From: Shouchella hunanensis
GTDB lineage: Bacteria; Bacillota; Bacilli; Bacillales; Bacillaceae_D
Reading direction: 5' to 3'
NCBI RefSeq assembly: GCF_028735875.1
Contig: NZ_CP117834.1
Span: forward strand, 2,716,001-2,780,000
Length of the DNA stretch: 64,000 bases
The translations under genes and the position numbers were made by a program. The notes under the pieces were generated by a model. That model ran no database searches and had not been told where the DNA came from. It saw only the letters and a list, made by a program, of their open reading frames with translations. Shown here piece after piece: positions 17,953 through 26,373 of the stretch; within the stretch, counting starts at the first letter, position 1; each line of letters begins with the position of its first letter.

Positions 17953-19296
17953 TTAAGCATTCGTACGAAATTTACGTACTCCGAAATAACCAGTGAATGC
18001 GACTGTAGCTCCTGCTAGAATCCATGCCATCCATTGTAGAGAAATACCTTGCTGGCTTCCACCCATACCTGTTTGTGGCATTTCAGGCATTGCAGCTTCC
18101 TCTTCAAACAGATCCGGGTTTTGCTCAACAATGGCACCAGCTAAGCCTGAACCAATGTCGAATGTAAAGGCATAGCCTTCTCTGAATGTTTCAAATGATC
18201 CAGCATAGTCACCTTCTGTATAACGGTCAAAGGTTGTAAATACTTGATCTTCGTGCATGTTAACAAGTTCTGTAGCATCAGCTGCTGGTAAAATGCCTTC
18301 AGTTGCTGCGTCTAGAAATGTACCGAACTCATCAGCAAATGTACTTAGCTTGTTTTTTGCAGCCTCTTTTGCTTCATCATCTTCATTTTTTACAGCATTT
18401 ACGTATTCACTTTGAGCTAAAATGTGATTTCCTTGCCAAATTTGTTCGAATTGCTCGCCGCCTTCATCACCGTATACAGACGCAATAGTTGCTTTTAAGT
18501 CGGCTGTATTTTCATCCTCTGCCCAGCTAACGAAATCGAAATCTTCGCTATCTTTAAATTCTTTTGACATAGAAAGGGTTGCTAAGGCAAAATGTTCGGC
18601 AACAAGATTACTTAAATCAGATCGTAAGTTTCCAGCGTCTGTTAAAGGTGTTGTTCCTTCGAACATCTCTGGGTTTTGTTCAACGATGGCATTTGATAAT
18701 GCAGCACTGATATCAAACATATGTGATAGGCCTTCACGGTACGTCATGTAGGCTGTTTCATAATCGCCTTCCACGTACGCATTAAACGCATCCTCTACTT
18801 GTTGTTCATGAATGTCTAATACTTCAATAGCTGCATCACTTGGAAGTGCGCCTTCTGTTGCGCCTTCAAGAAATTCACCAAACTCTACGTAAAATTCATC
18901 AATCATTTTAGAAGCTTCTTCCTGTGCTTCTGTATCGCCATCTTTTACTGCTTGAACATAATCAGCGGTGTATTCATTATGTCCTGAGAAGATGCGGTCA
19001 AATTCTTCAGCGCCTTCATCGCCATATAATGATGCGATAGCAGGTTTCATATCCGCTGCATTTTGCATAAGTGCTTCTTGTGCGGCTTCAGCGCCATCGT
19101 CACCATCATATTGCTTTTGCATAGAAAGAACAGCAAGGGCAAAGTGTTCAGATAAAAGGTGGTCGAGTGTTCCTCTTAATTCAACTGCTGGTGTCGTTAC
19201 TTGTGACATGCTTTCTTGTGCTTGAGCTCCTTGGACAAATGATGGGGCAATTAATGATGCACCTAGTACGGGTATTAATGCTTTTTTTATTTTCAT
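17953..19296 (-). CDS. LPXTG-like cell-wall protein with two tandem His-containing repeats
   Basis: A 447-residue secreted protein. A signal peptide ends near AQA (residue 26). Two repeats of about 170 residues (40-212 and 224-396) align throughout: L-R-x-x-L-x-x-L-x-x-EHFALAxLSM, IAS-[LV]-YGDEG, a Glu-rich helix, LP-x-A-D/A, H-E-x-QV and FREG/YREGL...FDI...AIVEQNP. Three His positions are kept in both copies (51/235, 106/291, 163/348). The sorting signal is MPQTG (406-410), then a hydrophobic helix (about 419-437) and the basic tail RKFRTNA. Some relatives carry the label copper amine oxidase, which the sequence does not support. It is mostly helical and acidic; the His could bind metal or haem. 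An ECF-type promoter lies upstream. Confidence 0.85.
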   Translation of the reverse strand: MKIKKALIPVLGASLIAPSFVQGAQAQESMSQVTTPAVELRGTLDHLLSEHFALAVLSMQKQYDGDDGAEAAQEALMQNAADMKPAIASLYGDEGAEEFDRIFSGHNEYTADYVQAVKDGDTEAQEEASKMIDEFYVEFGEFLEGATEGALPSDAAIEVLDIHEQQVEDAFNAYVEGDYETAYMTYREGLSHMFDISAALSNAIVEQNPEMFEGTTPLTDAGNLRSDLSNLVAEHFALATLSMSKEFKDSEDFDFVSWAEDENTADLKATIASVYGDEGGEQFEQIWQGNHILAQSEYVNAVKNEDDEAKEAAKNKLSTFADEFGTFLDAATEGILPAADATELVNMHEDQVFTTFDRYTEGDYAGSFETFREGYAFTFDIGSGLAGAIVEQNPDLFEEEAAMPEMPQTGMGGSQQGISLQWMAWILAGATVAFTGYFGVRKFRTNA

Positions 19297-19331
19297 TTTG
19301 AAACACTCCTTTTTGTTTTGATTTCACTAAG

Positions 19332-19359
19332 CTAACGCAAGAGATGTCAAAATGGATCA
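19332..19359 (-). promoter_or_regulatory. ECF-sigma-type promoter of the LPXTG-like gene
   Basis: On the minus strand AAAAAGTGATCCA contains -35 TGATCC (19354-19359), and -10 CGTTAG lies at 19332-19337, with a spacer of exactly 16 bases. The same elements, with the same spacer, precede the neighbouring sigma gene. Confidence 0.7.
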
Positions 19360-19386
19360 CTTTTTTTAAAAAAACTTTTTTTGCAT

Positions 19387-19418
19387 AAAAAAACCTGCCA
19401 CACGTATTGAGTGGCAGG
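19387..19418 (-). terminator. Terminator after the sigma/anti-sigma operon
   Basis: CCTGCCAC and GTGGCAGG, perfect 8-bp arms with a 9-base loop, then seven T on the minus strand. It separates the anti-sigma gene from the LPXTG-like gene. Confidence 0.85.
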
Positions 19419-19424
19419 AGGCAA

Positions 19425-20198
19425 TTATAATTCTTCTACTAGCACAATGTCGCCTTCAGGTGTCTCGCTTGTTTCATCAGGTTCTATTGTAATCGCAATG
19501 GTATCGTAACCCATCTCTGGATCAATGTCGAATGTAGAGATACCGCTCCCGTCTTCGGCTGGAGTAAATGTACCAGCTCGATATGGTTCACCATCTTTTA
19601 ACAACCATACTTGGTATACTTGTGTATCCTCTGGTTGAGAGAGTTGTTCGGCTTCAACGACTAGTTGTTGATAATGATCTTTATTGACAAACGAAGCTGT
19701 AGCTTGAAATGGAATCGTCTCTGCTGCTGGTTGTAAGTTTAACCGTTGAACCAAAGAATCAACGGTTATGCTTGGTTCGATTGCTACATCATCAGGTTCA
19801 CCAAGTTGACTCACTGTATAGATATTCCCAATTAAAGAAAGGAAGAGCGCCGCAGCCATTGCTGGGATAAGCCAATTTGCTTTCTTTTTTCTTTTTTGTA
19901 TATGTTGTTCTTGTTTGTTTGTTGTAGATCCTACTGCAATTGGTTTCTTACCGTCTGAGGATTGAGATTCAACTGGCGCTTTTTCTGCAAACGCAGCTGA
20001 AAGTATCCGTTCTTTCATTTCAGGTGGAGGTTCAACTGGATCTACATCAAACCCTAAGTCATCCGTAAGCGCTCTGATTTCATTTAATTCTTCTTCGCAT
20101 GTTGAACAAGTTTTAAAGTGAGCTTCAAATTCTTTCGTTTCTGTATCAGTCAACTGTCCGTTAACGTAGTCAATTAAATGAGTACACTTATCACTCAT
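19425..20198 (-). CDS. RskA-type anti-sigma factor with zinc-binding domain
   Basis: A 257-residue membrane anti-sigma factor. The N-terminal domain has the ZAS-type zinc motif HFKTCSTC (Hx3CxxC, residue about 30) that grips the sigma factor in the cytosol. One transmembrane helix is near residues 106-128 (LIPAMAAALFLSLIGNIY). The extracytoplasmic RskA domain follows, with YQVWLLKDGEPYRAGTF near 196 and TIAITIEP near the end. Start chosen at the ATG behind GGAGGGATC; it overlaps the sigma gene's stop codon, so the two are coupled. It should hold the adjacent ECF sigma inactive until a signal outside the cell leads to release. Confidence 0.9.
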   Translation of the reverse strand: MSDKCTHLIDYVNGQLTDTETKEFEAHFKTCSTCEEELNEIRALTDDLGFDVDPVEPPPEMKERILSAAFAEKAPVESQSSDGKKPIAVGSTTNKQEQHIQKRKKKANWLIPAMAAALFLSLIGNIYTVSQLGEPDDVAIEPSITVDSLVQRLNLQPAAETIPFQATASFVNKDHYQQLVVEAEQLSQPEDTQVYQVWLLKDGEPYRAGTFTPAEDGSGISTFDIDPEMGYDTIAITIEPDETSETPEGDIVLVEEL

Positions 20199-20757
20199 GA
20201 ATGATCCCTCCATTCTGTTCTATGTCTTGGATCGTAGTTTTCAGATGTTTTAAAGCAAGCCGTAACCTTCCTTTTACTGTACCTAAGGGAAGATTACACG
20301 AATCAGCAATTTTTTGCTGTGATAAGCCTTGATAATAAAATAAGGTAATAACTTTTTGTTGTTCTGGTTTTAATTGACTGATGGCTTTTTTTACGACAGC
20401 GCGTTTTTCTTTCCATTCAACTTGATCCTCTACACTTGGATCAGGGTCTTCTGTCATTTCTTTCGTTGCGGTTTCTGAAGCGATTTCTCGCTTTTTTCGG
20501 TGATGGTCAATAACTGTATTACGTGTCATAGTGAGTAACCAGCTAGAGAATTTACCTTTTGTTTCATCATAAGAACTCTTCTGTGTCCACACTTTTATAA
20601 AGACTTCTTGAACAATTTCTTCTGCTAATTGTTTCTCTTCCGTCATTTTGAAGCTAAAAGAAAAGAGAAGTTTGCTGTACTTGTCATACATCTGTTCAAG
20701 GGCTTCTTTTTCTCCGCGCCTAAGCTTTTTATAAAGCTGTACATCATGTTCGGACAT
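20191..20757 (-). CDS. ECF-type RNA polymerase sigma factor (RskA-partnered)
   Basis: A 188-residue ECF sigma factor. Region 2 is around residues 15-85 (YDKYSKLLFSFSFKMTEEKQLAEEIVQEVFIKVWTQ; FSSWLLTMTRNTVIDHHRK) and region 4 around 125-175 (LKPEQQKVITLFYYQGLSQQKIADSCNLPLGTVKGRLRLAL). The partner anti-sigma of RskA type lies directly downstream. The start is one of two adjacent ATGs (20757 or 20760) behind AAAAGGAG. A promoter of the same type as that of the LPXTG-like gene lies about 130 bp upstream, so it should be autoregulated. Confidence 0.9.
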   Translation of the reverse strand: MSEHDVQLYKKLRRGEKEALEQMYDKYSKLLFSFSFKMTEEKQLAEEIVQEVFIKVWTQKSSYDETKGKFSSWLLTMTRNTVIDHHRKKREIASETATKEMTEDPDPSVEDQVEWKEKRAVVKKAISQLKPEQQKVITLFYYQGLSQQKIADSCNLPLGTVKGRLRLALKHLKTTIQDIEQNGGIIHE

Positions 20758-20884
20758 CATATTCTCCTTTTTTACTTGATCTCGATTTAGGAACATAAAA
20801 ATCGGAATAATAGCTCTTTGCTGATTTTACATGTATTTGTCGAGAAAAGCCAAATAAAAAGGCATGGAAAGCTTTCTTATAAAG

Positions 20885-20912
20885 AGAACGTACGAATCAA
20901 TGGTTTGGATCA
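20885..20912 (-). promoter_or_regulatory. ECF-sigma-type autoregulatory promoter of the sigma gene
   Basis: On the minus strand AAAAAGTGATCCA contains -35 TGATCC (20907-20912); -10 CGTTCT is at 20885-20890, spacer 16. It matches the element before the LPXTG-like gene. Confidence 0.7.
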
Positions 20913-21031
20913 CTTTTTACGAAAAAAAGGTTTACTTTTTTGTATGACGGGTAATTTATTTAGTTCAACTTGATTGGCAGTAGAGGTTATGGTTAGATGG
21001 CATTATACAACGTATTTAAAAAGGGGACAAG

Positions 21032-22504
21032 ATGATGAAGGAGTCTCAGAAAATAAAAGAGTGGCCATTAGAAGATAGTTATCGAACGTTACCAGCTACT
21101 TTTTATAGTCTTCAACAAACAAATCCCGTACCGAAGCCAGAAGTGGTTATCTTTAATCATAAATTAGCAAAAGAGCGATCGATTGATGAGACGATCCCAA
21201 GCACAGACATGGGACTTGATTGGCTAGCGGGAAATCGGATTCCACATCGAAGCGAAGGAATTGCGCAAGCGTATGCTGGTCATCAGTTTGGTCAATTTAC
21301 CATGCTTGGCGATGGTCGAGCTTTGCTGCTTGGAGAACACGTAACACCAAAAGGTGAGCGTTATGATGTCCAATTAAAAGGGTCTGGAAGAACAACTTTT
21401 TCACGCGGGGGAGATGGTCGGGCAGCACTCGGTCCGATGCTAAGAGAATACTTGGTGAGTGAGGGAATGAATGGTTTAGGCATTCCAACAACGCGGAGTC
21501 TTGCTGTGGTGAAAACAGGTCAGGTAGTGCAACGGGAAACGCGTTTGCCAGGTGCTGTGTTGACAAGAATAGCGAAAAGCCATATTCGGGTTGGTACGTT
21601 TCAATATGCAGCTGCACGAGGGGACGTTTCTGACCTTAAAGCCTTAGCAGATTATACCATCTATCGGCATGAGCATGCTGTTAGCGAGGAAAAGAATCCG
21701 TATCTTGCTTTCTTATGTCAGGTAATTGATAAACAAGCGCACTTAATAGCGAATTGGCAATTGGTTGGTTTCGTTCATGGTGTTATGAATACAGATAATA
21801 TGGCTATTAGTGGCGAAACCATAGACTATGGGCCGTGCGCATTTCTTGATCAGTACGATCCAATGAGAACATTTAGCTCTATTGACAGACAAGGGCGTTA
21901 CGCATATGGAAACCAGCCCTATATGGCAAATTGGAATCTCGCTAGATTAGCAGAAGCGCTCATTCCTTTATTAGCAAATAATAAAGAAACTGCCGTCCAG
22001 TTGGCTCAACAAGCAATTGAAACCTTTACACCGTTGTATACAAGCTACTGGTTAAAGGGGATGAGAAAAAAAGTAGGCCTTATTGATAATGAACAGAAAG
22101 AAGATCGCTCACTAATTGATAGGTTGCTCAAAATGATGGCTGAACATAAGCTCGATTATACGCTCACGTTTAGACAATTAAGTACAGAGGGAACGCTTCC
22201 TGCATCTGTCGAAAACGAAGAACACTGTCAGGCATGGAAAAAAGAGTGGGAGAACCGCGTGGATCAACAGTCAAGGAGTAGGAGTGACATTCAAAACCAA
22301 ATGCTAAGTGTAAATCCTTTTATCATTCCTCGAAATGAACACGTGGAACAAGTGTTAGAAGCTGTTGAAAACAATAACGACAACACATTACTACGTGCTT
22401 TCGTTAAAGCGATTCAAGATCCATACAAAGAGACTGAGACATCAAAAAGGTTTGCGCAAGTATCGAAAAGCAAGACACCATATATCACGTACTGTGGCAC
22501 CTAA
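21032..22504 (+). CDS. selO: Protein adenylyltransferase SelO (YdiU/UPF0061)
   Basis: A 490-residue pseudokinase-fold enzyme that transfers AMP from ATP to protein hydroxyls, linked in other species to redox stress. Core blocks are AQAYAGHQFGQFTMLGDGRALLLGE (about 75), LKGSGRTTFSRGGDGRAALGPMLREYL (about 115) and VGFVHGVMNTDNMAISGETIDYGP (about 248) with the metal-binding Asn and Asp. The protein ends TYCGT: an ordinary Cys sits where eukaryotic SelO has selenocysteine. It is a single gene with its own terminator. Confidence 0.93.
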   Translation: MMKESQKIKEWPLEDSYRTLPATFYSLQQTNPVPKPEVVIFNHKLAKERSIDETIPSTDMGLDWLAGNRIPHRSEGIAQAYAGHQFGQFTMLGDGRALLLGEHVTPKGERYDVQLKGSGRTTFSRGGDGRAALGPMLREYLVSEGMNGLGIPTTRSLAVVKTGQVVQRETRLPGAVLTRIAKSHIRVGTFQYAAARGDVSDLKALADYTIYRHEHAVSEEKNPYLAFLCQVIDKQAHLIANWQLVGFVHGVMNTDNMAISGETIDYGPCAFLDQYDPMRTFSSIDRQGRYAYGNQPYMANWNLARLAEALIPLLANNKETAVQLAQQAIETFTPLYTSYWLKGMRKKVGLIDNEQKEDRSLIDRLLKMMAEHKLDYTLTFRQLSTEGTLPASVENEEHCQAWKKEWENRVDQQSRSRSDIQNQMLSVNPFIIPRNEHVEQVLEAVENNNDNTLLRAFVKAIQDPYKETETSKRFAQVSKSKTPYITYCGT

Positions 22505-22525
22505 GCGTTAGCGAGGTGCTTTTCT
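22497..22525 (+). terminator. Terminator overlapping the selO stop codon
   Basis: GCACCT and AGGTGC arms followed by TTTTCTTT. Confidence 0.7.
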
Positions 22526-22831
22526 TTATAGAGGATTAAAGAAAATGCCATAAAGAAGATCGAGTACAAGAAGTAAGGCAAGGCTTCCATATGCATATGT
22601 TCTTTTTAAGCCTAAGTAATAGCACTTAATGGTCTTCGATATAAGGGCAACAATGAATGTAATGGCGCGAATAAGTGCAATCGTTGTAAAGATTGTCTGA
22701 TCTAGCAAGCCGAAATGAAACGTAAGTAGAAAGCTAACAATCATTGTTATGAAAAAAGGAACCCAAGCAATGACTTCAATTCGCCACCAAATTTCGCTTT
22801 TACTCGTTGAGTGGTACTCCTCCATCCTCAT
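22526..22831 (-). CDS. Small membrane protein, three helices
   Basis: A 101-residue protein with three hydrophobic segments (about residues 19-40, 45-63, 80-98) and a basic loop (KTIKCYYLGLKR) before the last one. The N-terminus is polar. It starts behind TAGGAGGTGAA; the ATG two codons later is also possible. I do not recognise the family. Confidence 0.65.
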   Translation of the reverse strand: MRMEEYHSTSKSEIWWRIEVIAWVPFFITMIVSFLLTFHFGLLDQTIFTTIALIRAITFIVALISKTIKCYYLGLKRTYAYGSLALLLVLDLLYGIFFNPL

Positions 22832-23012
22832 TTCACCTCCTATTAATTTATAGCCTTAATTTCCAGTGTTAAACACTCGGAATGGTTATGAAGTCTGCAA
22901 AAAACGAAGAACGTTGACACGTTATTAGAGGTTTCGTCGACAAGGCAGGAGAAACAATGGTGAGAGGGAATAGGCTAATGAAAGGAAGAAGACGGATAAA
23001 GGCGGTGTGGTC

Positions 23013-23423
23013 ATGAATGTTCAATCAACACATGAAGCGCAACAATGTCTGGAAGGGTTTTTACAAATAAAGACGACGTTACATTCAGAGACAGAAGAGG
23101 ATTGGATCTTTCGAGCTGGAGATGGCAAATTGTATAACATTCGAAAATATGATGGTGCTACCTTTTGCAACAAACGCCTTATTGTCCTACTTGCGCTAAA
23201 TGAACATGAAGCAAGTTGGTCTCGTCTTATTCTTTCATTACTAAAGCAGTTTCCAGATGGAGTAGAATTCCTTGAAGATGATCCAAACTCATTTTATTTT
23301 GCGGCTTATCAAATAAAGGGGAAAAAACGTTTAAGGGCAACGATTCAATACAGTAAAGCGAATGGGTCTATTCGTATGTTAGAAGTAGAACAGTGGAACA
23401 AACGACGCGAATATGCCGGTTAA
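23013..23423 (+). CDS. Hypothetical cytosolic protein (136 aa)
   Basis: A soluble, mixed alpha/beta protein without signal or membrane segments (MNVQSTHEAQQCLEGF; IFRAGDGKLYNIRKYDG; RLIVLLALNEHEASWSRL; near the end RATIQYSKANGSIRMLEVEQW). I do not recognise the family. An ATG at 23013 lies behind AAAGGCGGTG; a GTG two codons earlier is an alternative. It is a single gene followed by a terminator. Confidence 0.65.
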   Translation: MNVQSTHEAQQCLEGFLQIKTTLHSETEEDWIFRAGDGKLYNIRKYDGATFCNKRLIVLLALNEHEASWSRLILSLLKQFPDGVEFLEDDPNSFYFAAYQIKGKKRLRATIQYSKANGSIRMLEVEQWNKRREYAG

Positions 23424-23470
23424 TAATTGGGAAGAGGATTTTTTGAAATCACGTAGAAAACCTATGTAGG

Positions 23471-23508
23471 AGAGGAGAATGACTGCACCCATTCTCTTCT
23501 TTTTTTTG
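23471..23508 (+). terminator. Terminator after the 136-aa gene
   Basis: AGAGGAGAATG pairs with CATTCTCTTCT (one G-U pair) across an 8-base loop, followed by a run of eight T. Confidence 0.8.
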
Positions 23509-23616
23509 AGGAGAGTCATCGTCAATCTACTGAATAAATGCATAACTTCCATATATTCTTTTAAAAGATGGTATACTTTTACTTAGATTCTTAACAGGCG
23601 AAAGTAGGAGAGTGCC

Positions 23617-24966
23617 ATTTTTTATTTGTACCTTAGTTTAATCTTACTGCACGTCACAAGTGAATTTTACGACCACATTGTCATTCAAAGTATCATCGGT
23701 AGCTTGGCCATTGTAATCATTGGATTGAACTTTTTTAAAGTGAAACGTTTATATTTTTGGGCAGGAACGACTTTCTTTTTTGTTGGTCTCATTTGTGCTT
23801 TTCTTTATGTTCCTCAAGAAAGAGCGTTTCTTTCCTTATTTGGTTCGATGACAAGCTTATTAGCTTTATTATTTGTATTGCCATATATGAGTACGATTAT
23901 CGCGGTTGGAAAATACGATCGAGCTCTTGGTCAAATGATTCGTAAGCCACCACAACTAACAATGGTTCGATTATATCGACGTACATCATTGATGACCTAT
24001 ATGTTGACGTTGTTTTTGAATGTAGCAACAGTTCCAGTAGTTGTTTCAACGGTCAGAGCCCAAGTGTCTCAGTTAAAGGATGCATTCATTCAACGTTTTT
24101 TTGCACATAGTATTTTACGTGCGTATGGACTCGTGCTCCTATGGAGTCCAACGGAAGTTCTTGTTGCTTCAACAATTGATATGACTGGGACGAGTTACTT
24201 GCTGTTGTTTCCAACCCTGCTAGCAATTAGTATTTTGTTTATCTCACTTGACTGGTTTATACATAATCGACAATTACAGCATATTGATTTAAAAGCAGCT
24301 GTTGAGGGAACCCATAACCCGGCGCAGTTAAGAAAGAAATTACTAGAACTAGGGTTTGCCATTACTTGCTTTATCGTCGTTCTTTTAACCTTAAATACGC
24401 TTATTCCTCAATCGTTTCTATTTTCGGTTACAGTATTAATTATTCCATTTACATTTTTATGGGCATTTTTCATTAAAAAAGGAAACCGTTTTTTGCTTTT
24501 AAGCTCTGCATATGTAAAAGGAAACACCACTCAGCTCCATGGATTGTTCTTTTTATTTTTGGCGGCTGGCTTTTTTGTAGAAGTGTTTCCTTACACGACG
24601 TTATTTGATCAAATGGATTTGTTTTTCTCCTATGTTTACGAGACTGGTCCTATTCTATTATTCTATCTCCTTATTGCCTTATGTATCTTTAGTTTTGCAT
24701 TAATTGGATTTCATCCTTTAATATCTATTGCTATCTTTTCACCTTTTTTAGCTGAGGCGATGGTTGTGCATCCATATGGCGTGAGTGTACTTTTAATTGG
24801 AGTGGGATTGAGTACAGTCATGATTGGACCATTTAATATAACGCCTACCATCTTAGCAATGCAATTGCAGGCAAATCCGTATTCAATCATTCAGAAAAAT
24901 TTATTGTTTGCATTTGGCTACCTGTTGTTTATTGTAGCTGTGGCAACGGTGTTTAGCGTCTTCTAA
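23617..24966 (+). CDS. Polytopic membrane protein, possible ion-transporter superfamily member
   Basis: About 449 residues with ten to twelve hydrophobic helices. Helical-hairpin-like polar patches, GFHPLISIAIFSPFLAE and GVGLSTVMIGPFNITPT, recall the IT superfamily (ArsB/NhaD/DcuC kind), but I cannot name a family. The start is odd: the first conventional start in frame is TTG at 23626, 15 bases from GTAGGAG, whereas an ATT at 23617 has ideal spacing, and the sequence around it (AGAGTGCCATT) matches that around the ATG of the next gene (AGAGTGCCATG). I propose ATT initiation. It is followed by a VTT-domain gene. Confidence 0.7.
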   Translation: MFYLYLSLILLHVTSEFYDHIVIQSIIGSLAIVIIGLNFFKVKRLYFWAGTTFFFVGLICAFLYVPQERAFLSLFGSMTSLLALLFVLPYMSTIIAVGKYDRALGQMIRKPPQLTMVRLYRRTSLMTYMLTLFLNVATVPVVVSTVRAQVSQLKDAFIQRFFAHSILRAYGLVLLWSPTEVLVASTIDMTGTSYLLLFPTLLAISILFISLDWFIHNRQLQHIDLKAAVEGTHNPAQLRKKLLELGFAITCFIVVLLTLNTLIPQSFLFSVTVLIIPFTFLWAFFIKKGNRFLLLSSAYVKGNTTQLHGLFFLFLAAGFFVEVFPYTTLFDQMDLFFSYVYETGPILLFYLLIALCIFSFALIGFHPLISIAIFSPFLAEAMVVHPYGVSVLLIGVGLSTVMIGPFNITPTILAMQLQANPYSIIQKNLLFAFGYLLFIVAVATVFSVF

Positions 24967-25008
24967 TTCTCTTAACAAAAGAAAAACAAGTAAGGAAAGT
25001 AGAGTGCC

Positions 25009-25656
25009 ATGATCATAAAAGTAGCCACAGCCATTCTAATCATCCTATCAATCGTTCTAGTCGCTCAGTCAAGTTGGGTATCAGAGTTACGAACAGGTGA
25101 GGGTCTTGAAACAAGTGAGTTATTTCAACAATCACTGCCGTTTTTATTATCCCTGTCTTTTGTCTTATTGCTGGTTCAGAGCATTTTAACCGTTATTCCT
25201 CTAGCTTTAATCCTGATTTTTAACTATCTCTTATTAGGATTTTGGCTTGCTTATGCGTGGAGTCTTGGTACAAGCATTATAGCCAGTTTATTATCCTTTT
25301 GTTTGTACCGTTACTGGTTACAACATGTCTTTCGGCAGAAAGTTCGAAAAAATTGGGTTCAAGCTATTGAGAAGAACGGTTTTTGGGTTGTGTTAACAAG
25401 TCGGCTTGTTCCTGTAATGCCTTCAAGCCTCATTAACGTAGCTGCCGGAAGTAGTCGTATAACAGTAAAAACCTTTCTCTTTGCAACTTTTATCGGCAAC
25501 GGCCTTTATTTAATGGCACTCTTTTTGTTAATGGAGGGTTTTATTGCCGGAGGAACGGAATGGTTCCTTTTAATAGGTGTTGTGTTGTTATTTTGCACGA
25601 TCGCTGTTAAGAAAAAATGGACAAAACGAATGAAAAGTGGAGTGAACGAACAATGA
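25009..25656 (+). CDS. TVP38/TMEM64 (VTT domain) membrane protein
   Basis: A 215-residue membrane protein with five to six helices. The VTT/SNARE-associated core is visible: a GTSIIASLLSFCLYRY stretch, then LTSRLVPVMPSSLINVAAGSSRITVKTFLFATFIGN (residues about 130-165), the re-entrant segment shared by DedA and TVP38 proteins, some of which scramble or flip lipids. It begins behind GTAGAGTGCC, shares the leader sequence of the gene before it and is coupled by ATGA to a GNAT gene. Confidence 0.85.
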   Translation: MIIKVATAILIILSIVLVAQSSWVSELRTGEGLETSELFQQSLPFLLSLSFVLLLVQSILTVIPLALILIFNYLLLGFWLAYAWSLGTSIIASLLSFCLYRYWLQHVFRQKVRKNWVQAIEKNGFWVVLTSRLVPVMPSSLINVAAGSSRITVKTFLFATFIGNGLYLMALFLLMEGFIAGGTEWFLLIGVVLLFCTIAVKKKWTKRMKSGVNEQ

Positions 25657-26105
25657 TAATTAGAAAGTTACATCAAGATGAAGCCGTACCGTATGATCTA
25701 TTGTTGTTAGCAGATCCTAACAAAAAAATTGTTGATAGCTATATGAAGCAAGGTCTTTGCTATGTGTGTGAACAAAAGGGCGAACATATTGGTTGCTATG
25801 TAATAATTCAAACGAGGCCAGAGACCATTGAAATTGTCAATGTAGCTGTAAAGGAAGCGTTACACGGTAATGGATTTGGAAAAGCGCTTGTACAACATGC
25901 CATTGAAACGGCGAAACAAGCTGGTTATAAAACGGTCGAAATCGGAACATCTAACTCGGGGATACACCAAATAGCCCTTTATCAAAAATGTGGATTTCGG
26001 TTGGAATGGATTGATCGTGGTTTCTTTTTACGACATTATGAGGAAGCGATTTGGGAGAACGGTATACAAGCAGTGGATATGGTTAGAATGGCGATTTACT
26101 TATAA
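25653..26105 (+). CDS. GNAT-family N-acetyltransferase
   Basis: A 150-residue acetyltransferase. Acetyl-CoA motif A is VAVKEALHGNGFGKALVQHAIETAK (Q/RxxGxG/A type; here HGNGFGK), and motif B is ALYQKCGFRLE. It overlaps the stop of the VTT gene by ATGA, so translation is coupled; a longer start 36 bases upstream is less likely. The acceptor is unknown. Confidence 0.88.
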   Translation: MIIRKLHQDEAVPYDLLLLADPNKKIVDSYMKQGLCYVCEQKGEHIGCYVIIQTRPETIEIVNVAVKEALHGNGFGKALVQHAIETAKQAGYKTVEIGTSNSGIHQIALYQKCGFRLEWIDRGFFLRHYEEAIWENGIQAVDMVRMAIYL

Positions 26106-26179
26106 TTAAAATTTATGGTTTAAAGTAAAAGAAAGGCAGGTATGATAGAGTAGTAGAGAGTCAGAAAGAAGGTTATACA

Positions 26180-26353
26180 ATGATTGTAAGGGAGATCGAG
26201 CTATTTGAGCGTGAATTAACCATCTTAAAAAAAGAAAAGCAAAATAAATTGCTCTATGCCTGCTACCGAGCAGAAATTGATAGTCAAATTAACTTATTAA
26301 AAGAAGCCGTTTATTTCTACAAATGTGCTAAGCAAAAAACAAGCCGTAAATGA
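26180..26353 (+). CDS. Small charged helical protein (57 aa)
   Basis: A 57-codon frame (MIVREIELFERELTILKKEK then LYACYRAEIDSQINLLKEA) behind AGAAGG. It is predicted to be one or two amphipathic helices. Support: ribosome site, coding-like heptad pattern and a terminator overlapping the stop. Family unknown. Confidence 0.55.
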   Translation: MIVREIELFERELTILKKEKQNKLLYACYRAEIDSQINLLKEAVYFYKCAKQKTSRK

Positions 26354-26373
26354 TACGGGCTTGTTTGTTTTTT
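26337..26373 (+). terminator. Terminator after the 57-aa gene
   Basis: AAACAAGCC and GGGCTTGTTT arms (one bulge) followed by GTTTTTTTTATT; also lies at the end of the convergent tctA gene. Confidence 0.75.

Noticed and set aside
17953-19296. Copper amine oxidase identity of the LPXTG-like protein
   Set aside because: Some relatives carry this label, but length, repeats and lack of the topaquinone motif do not fit an amine oxidase.
22440-22504. Selenocysteine in SelO
   Set aside because: The codon in the C-terminal CGT motif is TGT (Cys), with no in-frame TGA and no SECIS-like hairpin needed.
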